The position numbers and the translations under genes are program-made. From Corbicula japonica (lineage: Eukaryota; Mollusca; Bivalvia; Venerida; Cyrenidae): a DNA stretch of 64,000 bases. The stretch spans positions 456,501-520,500 of the forward strand of contig JAZAYU010000019.1 of assembly GCA_038501625.1 (NCBI GenBank). The letters are read 5' to 3'. The notes beneath the pieces are model-generated. The model was not told the DNA's origin. It did no database searches and saw nothing but the letters and a program-made list of their open reading frames with translations. Shown here piece by piece: positions 9,499 to 23,100 of the stretch (position 1 is its first letter; each line of letters opens with the position of its first letter).

Positions 9499-11980
9499 AA
9501 TATCTTCCCTTGATGAGAGTCTCTGGAGTCAAAACATCTGGAGCACGCTGTAAGGAATAAGCGACCTTCTACGTTCTTCTACACAATTTCCTTAAAAACC
9601 CTTAATAAACTCCTACACTTCTGCTACCGACGTGTAAACACGATGATAATCAAAGCGATCATCTGTAGGCTGATTTATCACCAAGCAAGCATAACGCTTA
9701 ATATCAATTTGGACAATTCGAATTCTTAAGTGAATGCAAATATTTACAAATTTGCTGCACACCAGTGAAAGTAATTTGAATATCGGACTAGTCGGATAAA
9801 TGTGTCTAAAATAATCTTATTTTATGCTTATGGAGGAAGCTATTTGTTGGATGGTGACCAGTAAATTCAATAAATTATGTAAAAACTTTGTTGCAATGTT
9901 ATAATACAGCAATCTCAAAAAATTGTGAATTTAAATATTTTCAACGAAAATCTAGTACAAAGTAATTCCATATTAAATGCAAGTAATAAATTTACAAGGT
10001 GGCGTTTTGTTTGTTCATGTTGGCATATGTTAGATTGTTGTATCCTTAAATTTAACTGCATTAGTATTATTATTATAATTTTTTTCCCCTTAATTGTTTT
10101 AAATTAAGGAAGATAACATGCGGCAAAGTGATAAAATCGTTTTATGCTTTTAATTGTTTTTTTTTCTTTAATTTAGTTTGAATTTTAAAGAACTTTCAAT
10201 TATGAAAAGAGCAATTAACATTTTATTTCCTTTGTCACATATTTTCGCGACCAGAAAATTCATAGTGACTGAAACCGAGTACACTACAGTGTTTACTCTA
10301 AGATCCTTTATGTAGCATATAGACGGTAATTACTTGTGGATTAAATCGATATTTTATCCCGTTCATCAGGGTATGGAAAACATTTGAGTTGTTAAAAGTA
10401 TGTGAAGCCCGATAATTTGCGCACGTAGCCCAATATTGTGCGCGCGGCTTTTGTTGTAGCCACGCCCTGGACGGAATGTTTTTCCTAAAGAAAGTCTTCC
10501 GTTGTATGAAAATTCAAGATAAGATGCAAAACGCGATGCATTTCAAAAAAGCATCAACCCACTCACCCAACACAAACAAAAATATGATCATAACTAAATG
10601 TGCATACAAAAAATTAATCATAATATTTCTATTTTGTATAAAACATAAACAGTAATTTTAGTCAAATATTTAATAATTTTAGTTATAATATTACTGCTGA
10701 TATCATTACGATGATTGTTATCTGAAACATTAAAACACTATCGTTTAGATCAAGTTCACAGTCATAATAAAGTTAAAAACATCTTTTGCTTGAGGCAGAC
10801 TTCAACTCATAAATGTTAATTAGTCAACTACGTCTGACAATATCAAAAAATAATTAGTTTTGATATAATTTAATTAGAACAATTTGATGGTCTCAATATT
10901 GTAAATAATACCATCCCATAGCCGATTGTGTAAACAAAGTCTCGTGACGTCATTAGTGGCGTTAACAACAGTGAAAAGGGTTTATACTTCAATGATATTC
11001 TAAAACCAAATTAAACCACCAACTTAAATACGATTATAAAGTTCTCAAGAAACACAATTAAAAGACTGTTCACAAAGTCACAAATTTAATCCCAACGTTT
11101 CAGGGGGATAAACACCCTTCTTCAAGGGGCTTTAACATGGATTTTCTGATCAATGTTTACATATTGTCACGTTGTAAAATTAATGTCAACGACATTTACA
11201 ATGTGACAATACATGTGTATTTTCGTGGTTTAGAATTTTATTTAATATGTTTTTGTTCAATAATATGTCAGTGACTGTTTTGAATTTCTAAATCATTGGC
11301 CAACAAAATTCACGAAAGTTGGTACCCCACGAAAAAAAAGAGTGAATTCACAGAAGTTTTTAAAGTGAGGTTTGAAACAAAAGCTAACGGTCATGTTGGC
11401 ATTGCAGGTGGGTTTATGTACAGTTTAATTTATATTTAAATATAAATTAAACTACATATAATATGTATATATTAAAGTTATATGTCAGGAGACCATGCAT
11501 GATATTGCCTATGAACACATAAACCAACAAGACTCTAAATACTCTTTATATGAAATATAACATAATATATATTTTTTGACATTAAATTAGATGTCAACAT
11601 ATACATTTAATTAAAGCAAAAAAACAACAAACAATATCAGCAACAAACTTACGCTCTTCTGGTCAGAGAAGTCGCAAAAATAGTAGGACAATGGGTCTGA
11701 TGCCATACCCACATCATACTTATCAAACGTTTGGATTGCAAGGATGTAAATCTTTATTAACAAAGTTGGCAAAGCCGTGCAGTAATGTTTCATTGGGTGT
11801 TGTTTTCAACCGAAAAAATCAGGGTGAAAAAATTACAAAACTGAGATTGGAGACCATTCACATTTGGTCCAGGTCTGGCTGAGTAAAACACAAATAAAAT
11901 AATGGATAATGGATAAGTAGAAAATCACGAGATACAAAAACAAATTATTCTTTTATTGCATTAATGTTCGATTTGAATAT

Positions 11981-12370
11981 ACTACAAATTCCGATTTCAG
12001 TTAGATTTTGGCTTGCGACCAAAAACACCAAACACAATTCGCGGCGACTGATATTTTCGTTGACGTGTAGTGCTGGAAATTATAATTGACAGAACGTTGT
12101 TCATTGTTAATCACGTCTTCAGGTTGCGTTATTTTAAGCGACATCTTTTGTTATTGTTTCAAGGGGAATGAACAAACAGCGACAAAAATTTGATTGACAG
12201 CAAAACCTTATTTGAAAGTAAAAACAACGTCTTTTGATTGGAGCGGCAGTTCTAACAGTCGTCGCAAGACAAAAAAAACGTGGACTGCGTCTTATGAAGT
12301 GCTTTAGTGCAACAGGTGTTAACGGAGGTTGCTCTCTGGGTCAAAATCTAATTGAAATCGAAATTTGTAG
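11981..12370. mobile_element. MITE family A, copy 3
   Basis: Terminal inverted repeats are ACTACAAATTCCGATTTCAG and AATTGAAATCGAAATTTGTAG. The body shares GCGGCGACTGATATTTTCG, CAGAACGTTGTTCATTGTTA and TTTTGATTGGAGCGGCAG with copies 2 and 4. It is noncoding. Confidence 0.88.
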
Positions 12371-12724
12371 AATTCCAGTGAGATAACTGTCTAATTATCG
12401 TTAAATAAAGTCACTATTGCAAAACACGCACTCGAGGGCATTACAATTAAAATTTCATTTTTTGTAGACGTATATGTTCATACATTTTAACTTTTAATAA
12501 GATCTTTAATTATGGAACAAATCGCCTGAGGTAAAAAAGTAAAAATATAATTTAAATTTAATTTTCATGTTAAAAAAGTATTTGAAGGTAGCCGTAACAA
12601 TTCATACAACGTCTGTTTAAAATACATTTAACCTTATTTAGTTAAAGGGAATTGCACCATCATACACCAAACGAGTTTGTAACAATTTGGCTAAAAAGGT
12701 GAGTGCATATTCCTTCAAATTTTC

Positions 12725-12865
12725 TTTTCATGAAATAAAAATATTTGTTTTAGTGAATATCTATTTTATTTCGCGAGTAAACACTTGAAATTATCCACGC
12801 TACCCGTGAAAATTAGTTTCTAATGTTCACTCGTTAAATAAAATCGATATATCACTAAAACGTTT
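12725..12865. repeat. Partial copy of foldback element F
   Basis: A short dyad with TTTTAGTGAATATCTATTTT on one side and AATAAAATCGATATATCACTAAAA on the other, around CCACGCTACCCGTG, matches the outer arm architecture of element F with much divergence. Confidence 0.5.
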
Positions 12866-13479
12866 TTATTATTTAATTTTTTTCGAACAATTTTGAAAAT
12901 TGGAAAGAGAGGTATTCAGTTTGGTTTGAAATAGATGAAAAGGGAACTTTGAAGGCCCTGGACTACGACAATTATGAAAATATTGCAGGATCGGTTTGAT
13001 TGAGCCTGTCATGGGCAGTAATGGAAATGCTTGTTACTGCCCACGCCGCCTAGCTTAGTTCGGAAAAAGCTGTGGAAATAAAAATTAATGTATTCCACGG
13101 TCTCATATCGGTGAAAATGCAATACCGACTTTTTTTTACTGAAACACTTCTACAATTCACTGGAAAACATATTAAACTAAAATATATATTTCAGCGAAGT
13201 TTGAAAACATACATAGAAAAGTTTACTTAAATATGAGAGTACATTGTATTTTAAGTCCATGTTGATAAAAAAGTGTATTTTTAAGATTTAAACTCCATAA
13301 TTCACTAGAAAACATAAATAAAATATACATTTTTGCAGATTATGAAAAGGAAGAAAATAGTAAAATCCAATTAGGTATGAGAGTACATTGTATTTCAAAA
13401 TTTTGAAAAAGAAGTGTGTGTATATAAGATTATATTTTTTTTTGGAGGGCACACACCAAAAATAGCCCGTATGTAAAAC

Positions 13480-13835
13480 GTATGTGGTACTTTAAGTACG
13501 TTAAAATTCGTATAAAATACATACAAACCAATTCGTATGTTTTTCATTACCGTACGATAAACGTACGTTTAAAAATAATCGAACGCATTCTAGACTTTTT
13601 AAGTTCTAATGATCATTAAACTAGCTCAGTATGTTTATCTTGATATTATCTTAGACAATATAAATAATGAGTTATCATGGAAGTAAGTTTTATATAATTA
13701 CAGTCACTATAACTAAGACTCTCATTTGGTACAAAACGTACGTATTACGAATAAAAATCGCAACCGTACGTTTAACGTCCGTGGCACATTTTGTACGTAT
13801 TTCGTGCGTTAGTTAACGTACGCATTACGTATTGA
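13480..13835. repeat. CGTACG-rich segment upstream of lectin gene 2
   Basis: Palindromic words such as ACGTACGT, CGTACG and TACGTA recur around 13553, 13562, 13737, 13768, 13791 and 13817, with related CGTATG/CATACG words. Words on the left half are mirrored on the right half, suggesting a decayed foldback element. It ends about 230 bp before the signal-peptide exon. Confidence 0.5.
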
Positions 13836-14076
13836 GGTATTTTGAGGTATATAGTGCAAGATGCAAAGTACTTTCGGTACCGATGAGCAAATGATCCCCT
13901 TCCTTATACATGTATTAGCAAACAGGAATTTAAACTATCTTTAAAGTTTCTTTTTCCAGCAGTCATGCCTAGAAAATTCTAATATCACGAACAAGCCCCC
14001 ACCCCACTTTTTCTTCATGGTCTACATGTAAAATAAAAAAATATTTTTGCACACTTTTTACTTTTTGCAGCAGACC

Positions 14077-14131
14077 ATGGCGTACAAGTTACTACTGTTG
14101 TTGGCATCGTTCAGCATGACATCGTTTATTT
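14077..14131 (+). CDS. Lectin gene 2, signal-peptide exon
   Basis: After acceptor TTTACTTTTTGCAG at 14070, a 6-nt leader precedes the ATG. The exon encodes MAYKLLLLLASFSMTSFI, a typical signal peptide with a Leu core, then donor GTAAGTGT in phase 1. The acceptor-like start implies a noncoding upstream exon. Confidence 0.85.
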
Positions 14132-17100
14132 GTAAGTGTTTGGGTGTAAGTGTTTGGGTTATTTTATGACCCTCTGTTTATTTGTAAATCTTTGGGTTAT
14201 TTGATGAACCACCGTTTATTTGTAAGTGTTTTGGGTTATTTGATAAACATCCGTTTATTTTTAAGTGTTTGGGTTATTTCATAAATCACCATTCATTTGT
14301 AAGTGTTTTGGTTATTTGATGAACCATAGTTTTAATGTAAGTATTTGTGTTATTTAATGAAACACCGTGAATTTGTAAGTGTTTGTGTTATTTGATGAAC
14401 CACCGTTTATTTGTAAGTGTTTGAGTTATTTGATGAACAACATAACAAAATCGGTGATTTGTTTTGACATGTTCATTATTCATGTACTAGTATAAATGGT
14501 GCCAAAGATTGCATTTTGCAATTTCATTTCACTTTATCTTACGAGGTATTTAGTAATTTTTACTTATAAAAACTATATTTCGTTGTCTACTGTTTGATTT
14601 CAACTATATTTCCTTTTTTTATGCCCCCGCCATGAAATGGCGACGGGCATTAAGAGTTGCTCCTGTCCGTCCGTCCGTCCGTCCGTCCGATATTCTCGTG
14701 AACGCAACTCCTCCTACACTACTGGTCGGAATTTAATGAAACTTGACCACAATGCTTGGTCTGATATGTAGTTGTGCATGAAGGAAGGGTTTCCCTCTTA
14801 CATGTTCCGTTCAGAAGTTATTGCCCTTTGATACTTCCATTTACATTAGTTTTAATAGGAGTATATCTCGTGAACGCAACTCCTCCTACACTACTGGTGG
14901 GAATTTAATGAAACTTGACCACAAGGCTTGGCCTAATATGTAGTTGTGCATGAAGGTGGGGTTTCGCTCTTACATGTTCCGTTCAGAAGTTATTGCCCTT
15001 TGATACTTCCATTTACATTAGTTTTAATAGGAGTATATCTCGTGAACGCAACTCCTCCTACACTACTGGTGGGAATTTCATGAAACTTGACCACAATGCT
15101 TGGCCTGATATGTTGTGATGCATAAAGGTGGGGTTTTGCTCTTACATGTTCTGTTCAGAAGTTATGGCCCTTTGATAATTCCATTTACATTAGTTTTAAT
15201 AGGAATATATCTTGTGAACGCAACTCCTCCTACACCTCTGCTGGGACTTTGATGAAACTTTACCACAATGCTTGGCCTGATATGTTGTTGTGCAAAAAGG
15301 TGGGGTTTTGCTCTTACATGTTCTGTTCAGAAGTTATGGCCCTTTGATACTTCCATTTACATTAGTTTTAATAGGAATATATCTTGTTTTTTTTTATTTT
15401 TGCATTTTGCCCATAACTTAAAAACTACTTGAGATACTGCCTTGAAACTTGAAATATATTTTCACCATCAAAATCTAACCAACAAGACCCATTACCATGC
15501 TTCCAAAATTTTCAAATTATGCCCCTTTTTCACTTACATTTTGTTTTAAGAAAAATATACACTTTGCCCTTAACTTTGTTTGGAATGGAGGGATTTCAAA
15601 ATAACTTGGCACAAATGTTCACCATAACAAGGCGGTGTGTCGTGACTGTAGGTTCAAGGTCAAGGTCACTGTTACTAAAAATAGAATTTCCTTGCAAAGT
15701 CCTGTCCGCTCTGTAACTTTGTTATTTCTTATTGGATTTTTAAATAACTTGGTATAATTATTCACCATATCAAGACGGTATGTCACATACATGCCCAAGC
15801 CTTTAGGTCCAAGGTTAAGGTCACTGTTACTAAAAATAGAATTTTCTTGTCCGGGCTGTTACTTTGTTATGAATGGAGGGATTTCAAAATAACTTGGCAC
15901 AAATGTTCACCATGACAGGGCGATGTGTCACGTACCATGCCCATGCCTGTAGGTCAAAGGTCAAGGTCAGTGTTACTTAAAATAGAATTCTCTTGTCCGG
16001 GCTGTAACTTTGTTATGAATGGAGGGATTTCAAAATAACTTTGCACAAATGTTCACTATGACAATGCAGTGTGTCTGCACAATACCCAAGCCTGAAGGTC
16101 CAAGGTCAAGGTCACTGTTACTAAAAATATAATTTTCTTGTCCGGGCTGTAACTTCATTATAAATGGAGGGATTTCAAAATAACTTGACACAAATGTTCA
16201 CCATGACAGGGCGGTGTATCGCGTACCATGCCCATGCCTGTAGGTCAAGGTCACTGTTACTAAAAATAGAATTCTCTTGTCCGGGCTGTAACTTTGTTAG
16301 GAATAGATTGATTTCAAAATAACTTGACACAAATGTTCATCATGACAAGATGGTGTGTCCCCTACCATGCCCATGCCTAGGTCCAAGGTCAAGGTCACTG
16401 TTACTAAAATAGAATTTTCTTGTCAGGGTTGTAACTACATAAGGAATATAGTAATTTCAAAATAACTTGGCAGAAATGTGCACCATGACATGGTGGTGAG
16501 TTGTGTACCATGTCCATGCCTGTAGGTCCAAGGTCAAGGTCACTGTTACTAAAAATAGAATTTCCTTGTCCGGGCTATAACTTTGTTTTGAATGGAGGGT
16601 TTTCAAAATAACTTGGCACAAATGTTCACCATTACAAGGCGGTGTGTTGCGTACATTACCCATGCCTGTAAGTCCAAGGTCAAGGTCACAGTTACTAAAA
16701 CTTGAATTTACTTGTTCGGGCTATAACTTCTTTATAAATGAAGGGATTTAAAAATAACTTGGCACAAATGTTCACTATGACATTGCAGTTCATTACCACC
16801 AACTTCTTCACAGACATTTCCGTAATGAGAAGATAACAGTGCCACAAATACAAATAATTTAGTAAATTTTACTTGCTCATCAAGTTTATGCATATTCTTA
16901 TAATTACTCGAACATCACTGTCTTTGAAATGCTATTATTCCCATCATTGCACTTTAGTATCTGGAAACGATGCATAGCGGGGGCATCCGTGTCCTATGGA
17001 TACATTTCTAGTCTTAAATATGAAATACCATTTTAGTATTTAACTTAACGATATAGACTTTCTACATTAAGTTTAAAACAATATCTTAATGAATATGAAC

Positions 17101-20100
17101 TAGATATTAGGTGTTAAAGTGCTATGGCATTTGTCATTGCACTGTCATTGATAAAAACAAACTTTGCAAAAATTATTTTTATTCATTTACGTTTATTTTA
17201 CATACGTTACGAAAAGTTAGAAGAGTAAAAGAAAATAGTTAAACCTAAAAGAAAATAGTTAAACCTAAAAGAAAATCCCTCCAATTCTACTTGCAAACAA
17301 ACACAAAAACAAAGCGACACTACAAATCAATTGAAATGCCTTCACGGATCATGAAGGTTATGAGCTGACAACAATATCTAATATCCTTTTGTCTAACAAA
17401 TTTATACAATATGAGACATTTGTAAATGTATGTTTGACCTTTAATTTCCTGGTCGCGAAAATGGATGATAAAAAAATAAAATTGAATTCTCTCTTCATAA
17501 TTGAAAGTTCTTTTTAAGAACCTTAGATATTTTTTCAGTATCATTTTACTCATGTGGGCATTAGTACGGTTGTTTCGTGTTGCTTTTTTTGTTTTTTATG
17601 GCAAATAAAATGTTAGAGATTTTTAGGCCTAAATATTTTCCTTCAATGTTCTAACTTTTCCTACATGTCCTATGCAGATGTAAAAACTATAAACTAATAA
17701 CCTTGATTTGTGCAAAGTTTGATGGAACTGCATTTTCCTGTTTGAGAGATTTTGATATTTTTGCTTTTTATCTATGACTAACGGAGCAATGCCTCAACAA
17801 ACTCTCAAGTTCGTCTGGTGTTTTAAAGCTGTCTATTCACAGTTCATGAAGGAATACTTTGTCTCAGATATGATTAATACTAAATGTACTAGCTACTATG
17901 TGATTCCTACACGTATAAATGACTGAAAAGTCGCGACATTCACCAAAATTTTGGACTAATAAAGAAATTTAAACTAATATAGAGTGTAATATATTTCTAT
18001 CTTTCACTGGAAAAAAAACAACAAAATTTTATTTTTAATTTTATGCTTTAAGTGCACAATCAGCATGAATTTGACAGATAATTGCCTTAAATGTCACCAA
18101 AAACGTTTGTTACATCACGTTACATAATAACGCCATTTATTATATACTCATTAATGATGTTAGCATAGTGCAGCGTTTATCCGCAAAATTGATACAACTG
18201 TCAGATTAATAATTCCGTATTGAACATTGTCCAATTTTCCGATTCTGTATTTTTGCAGCTTCCGGTAGTTTCTACGTTCTAAAATGGCCGATTTCAAACC
18301 GCGATATTTTCACAAATTCTGATTAGTTGACTACAATGACACTCTTTCTTTAAAAATCATTAATCACAATGACATTTACAAATAAAAATAAAATGAAATC
18401 GTCAAAAATGTTAACTTAATAGAGTCAAATTAATAGACATTCATTGCGGATATAAAACAGAACAAGCAAAATTTAAGGAGCGAGGAAATGTATTATACAT
18501 ACCGTTCAACTATCCCGATTTAAATATCCACATGTAAAAATCCTTCTTAGTTTCTCTTTTCAGCCTAACCCTATTTAGATGCATTCGATGTTTAATGAAG
18601 GTCGTTGCTGCGGTATAAGAATGAAACACTTTCAAATCCTAGTCGTTACATATATAATACCACGGTAAACACTTCCAGCATCTTCGGGTCTTGTCCAAAT
18701 TTTGTTGTAATTGTTTTTAGTCCTTCAAGTCATTGAAATATTCGAAACTTAAATAATCCTTTCGATCATGGCGCTTGAAAAATGTAAACATTTCTTCGAA
18801 ATATCTTACGTCACAACTTATATTGTGACGTAATTGCTTACATCTTATTTCACTCTTCATTATTGAATTAGTGCTCATTTAATTGGGAGTGAAATCAGGG
18901 TATTTAATAAAAATAACATTATACCAGACTGAGTATGGAATCTGTAGGTTTGTATTATGTCTCGTTGCGTATGTAAACCACATCACGCTCGACCTTCATT
19001 CTCGCGTGAAATTGTTTACATACACAACTCGACAAATACAAACCTACAGATTGCATACTGTTAAAATATTCCATATATATCATAACTTGAACCCCTTTTC
19101 TAAACGTTCTCATCGGAATGTTATTTGCATTAACTAGCGTGAAAAAAAAATGGAAGTATTACAGTGAAAATAATAATTAAAGGGTGTTCTTATTATCCTT
19201 TTAACGATTTGATGAACCACTCTTTATTTGTAAATGTTTTGGTTATTTGATGAACCACCCTTTATTTGTAAGTGTTTGGGTTATTCGATGAACCTCTGTT
19301 TATTTGCAAGTGTTTGGTTATTTAATGAACCTCCGTTTATTTGTAAGTGTTTGGGTTATTTGATGAACCACCCTTTATTTCTTAACGTTCTCATTGGAAT
19401 GTTAAGTGCGTTAACTAGCGTGAAAAAAAACAACAAACAGTGAAAATAATAATTAAAGGGTTTGCTTATTATCCTTTTAACGATAATTTCATGGGCATAT
19501 GACTGTACGACTCCCGGATTATCCTTTTTACGATAATTTCAGGGGCGTTTGACTGTACGACTCCCGGATTATCCTTTTTACGATAATTTCAGGGGCGTTT
19601 GACTGAACGACTACCGGATTATCCATTTTACGATAATTACAGGGGCTTTGACTGTACGACTCCCGGATTATTCTTTTTACGATAATTTCAGGGACATATC
19701 ACTGTACGAATCCCGGATGATCCTTTTAAGATAATTTCAGGGGCGTTTGACTGTGCGACTCCCGGATTATCCTTTTTACGATAATTACAGGGACGTTTGA
19801 CCGCACGACTCCTGGATCATATTTTTTACGATTATTACAGGGGCGTTTGACTGCAAGACTCCCGGATTATCCTTTTTAAGATAATTTCAGGGGCGATTGA
19901 CTGAACAATCCCCGTTTTATCCTTTTTACGATAATTACAGTGGCGTAAGGCTTTATGACTCCCGGATTATCCTTTTTAAGATCATTATTTCAGGGGCGAA
20001 GGACTGCACGACGCCCGGATTCGTTCTCTCAGATGATCAAAACTGGTGTTTTGCATACTCCTTTGAATACAAACAATGGAACCAGCATTCTGTAAGCTAG

Positions 20101-23100
20101 CTAATATCTGATCTGGATCTAAACGAAACGTTTTTCAAGAATAAATAACCTACTGAATTTAAAAGTGTAGAACCTGATTTGTCTGAATTTAAATTTGTAA
20201 AGTATTGCTTTTGCTTCACGTATACCTATAACGTTATGGTAAGTGTATATAAAAGAGGTCGTCCTGAATATAGGAATCATGTTTAATTGCAAAACCATTT
20301 TGAAACTGGGCATATGACTGAAAAGAATTTTAAAATCGGTTTACTGGTTGCTGAGATATTGTCAATTAAATGTTGACCTTACTGTATGCTGGTCGTCATT
20401 TTGAGATCACCAGTGACATCATCAGTTTATGAGCACAAGTCAATTTTTCATTAATATTTTGTATAACAGTAAAACCTGTGCTAACGACCACCTGTAAACA
20501 AAGTCCACCTGTGGATGAATACCATGTTTTTTTGTCCCACAAACTGATTGAAAGAACAAATTCACATATGAACAAGGAACATCTGTCTTCAAAGACCACT
20601 TCTGGATTTTCCACTGATTGGTCATTGAAATCAGGCTTGACTTTACATGAATAATTTCTAATAAAAGATCATAGAAAATACTTAAACAAGATTTTTTATG
20701 AACTTCTAATATTAATTACACGAAAAACTTAATTACATGACAACTCAATATTTTGTTAAGATTTTTTAAAATTTAATATTAAATTTCATAGTATGTAACA
20801 ATCTTATTAAAATCATCTCCTGAAAACCGCTTCTCTATCAGGATCTGAAGACGAGTAACTAAAACGTGCTTTTATTACTTACCCTTTGAACCAATCAGAT
20901 TGTCGCCTACACAATTGCAAAAGTGAAAGTAAACATAGTATTTTTAACCATGAAAAGTGTTGACAGCTTGCGTTAGACATATTTTTACTGAAGATATATG
21001 TGTTTATGTAGTATTGCATTCATTTCTAGTGTAATGATATCTTCAGATCATAATGCGGGCGTTATAAATCATGCTTCCTGTGTTGACAATTTCTAAAAGT
21101 AGAAATAAGGGACAACCGCTTATGTAAGATTACAGCAGGCCGTCATCAGATCTTACAGTTTGTTAGATCTGACTTTAGTGAGATTGAATTTTATAATTGT
21201 GCACAAAAATTGATGATGTCACGGTTCACCGTTCAAAATGGCTGCCTCGAATTGCGTTAAATAAGCAATCCAACAGCCATAGTTTAGCTATTTATAAATT
21301 TATTTTTAAATTTCTTTCACGTATGTGAAGCGAAGTGATCGTGTCGTGGTTTCTTTATTTTGAAATGTGATCGCCACAATTTTAGTTTCAAACTATCAGA
21401 TATGACGTCATAACCTCTTACATATTCAGTACTTAACAGACACTCATGAAATAAAAATAACCTTATACCTTATACTTAGACATATTTTACTGAAGATATA
21501 TGTGTTTATGTAGTATTGCATTCATTTCTAGTGTAATGATATCTTCAGATCATAATGCGAGCGTTATAAATCATAATTACAATATAAGTAAATACAAAAA
21601 GATGACTTAGTATAAGGTCATATTTATTTATATTTATTTATTTATAAGTATATATTATCTTAATTAAGTAAATATGACCTTATACTAAGTGACCATCTTC
21701 CTCTATATCATCACTCATGAATATGTCGTACATATTCAGTACTTAATTAACAGACACTAAAATATTAAGTGGTTGAAGATGTAGTTTTAAAAGATAAGAG
21801 GCATAGGATGAGGTATATTTTAAGGGAAGTATAAGGTATAAGGTTATTTTACCACTTAATCATTGAGTGTCTGTTAAGTACTGAGTATGTAAGAGGTAAT
21901 GACGTCATATCTGATAGTTTTAAAAGATAAGAGGCACAGGATGTTTGAAATTGTGACTCTGTGATTTGGTAGAAAATTGGGGCGAACGCTAGTGAGTAAG
22001 TAACGTTCATTCAACTGAAACTTTCAGATGATATGCCGTATGTACGGAACGAGACTTGTAACAATAACCGACGCCAGCAAGGAAACTCAGGTTCAGAATT
22101 ACTTGACCAGCCAGTCAAGTAAGTCTTTTTTAAAATTATATTTATACTTTCAAGTTTGTATCACCTAATGGAAATTTAAAACCAACATTTTTGCTACAAT
22201 TTCACTTAATATAATCATCGTCGTCATTGTCGTCATCTTTATTGGTCGTGGTCGGGGTCGTCATCAACCACTTTATCATCATCATCCTCTATATCATCAT
22301 CCTCTTCATCGTCATCATTATAATCATCATCATCTTCCTCTATATCATCACCATCCTCTATATCATCACCATCTTCATCATCATCATCATTATAATCATC
22401 ATCATCATCCTCTATATCATCATCATCATCAGCAGCAGCAAGAACAACAACAACATCACTTCACCACCACCACCTCCACCACCACCACCACCATCACTAC
22501 CACAACCACCAACACCACCTCCAGCACCACCACCACCATCGACCACCACCAACCACTACCGACCACCCATCATCATCATCTCCACCATCATCATCATCAC
22601 CATTATCAATATCACCACCATTATCATCACCACCATCATCATCACTATCTACAATAATCACCATAAACAATCATCATCATGCACAATCATCACCATCAAC
22701 AATCATCTACCATCAACATCAACAATCATCCATCATCACCATCAACAGTCATCCATCATCAATATCAACAGTCATTTATCATCACCATCGACAATCGTCC
22801 ATCATCACCATCAACAATCATCTATCAACATCATCAACAATCATCTATCATCACCATTAATAATCATCCATCATCACCATCAACAATCATCTTTCATCAC
22901 CATCAACAATCATCCATCATCACCATCAACAATCATCCATCATCACCATCAACAATAATCTTTCATCACCATCAACAATCATCCATCATCACAATCAACA
23001 GTCATTCATCATTAACATCAACTTTCATTTATCATCACCATCAACAATCATCCATCATCACCATCAATAATCATCTATCAACACAATCAAAAATCATCTA

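Larger units (their letters stand above)
7354..14070. other. Spacer between the two lectin genes
   Basis: No exon with coding character and matching splice sites was found. Contents in order: the 42-bp minisatellite (8113-8545), a tRNA-like SINE (8633-8890), MITE A copies 2 and 3 (9101, 11981), a fragment of the 4388 repeat (10340-10450), a half copy of foldback F (12725-12865), a GGGCAGTAATGGAAATG repeat near 13010 shared with 59510, and a CGTACG-rich stretch (13480-13835) just before lectin gene 2. Confidence 0.7.

Noticed and set aside
19234..19443. Open frame with repeated PPFICKCLGY motif
   Set aside because: It is a translation of the donor-site minisatellite, with no start context or splice support.
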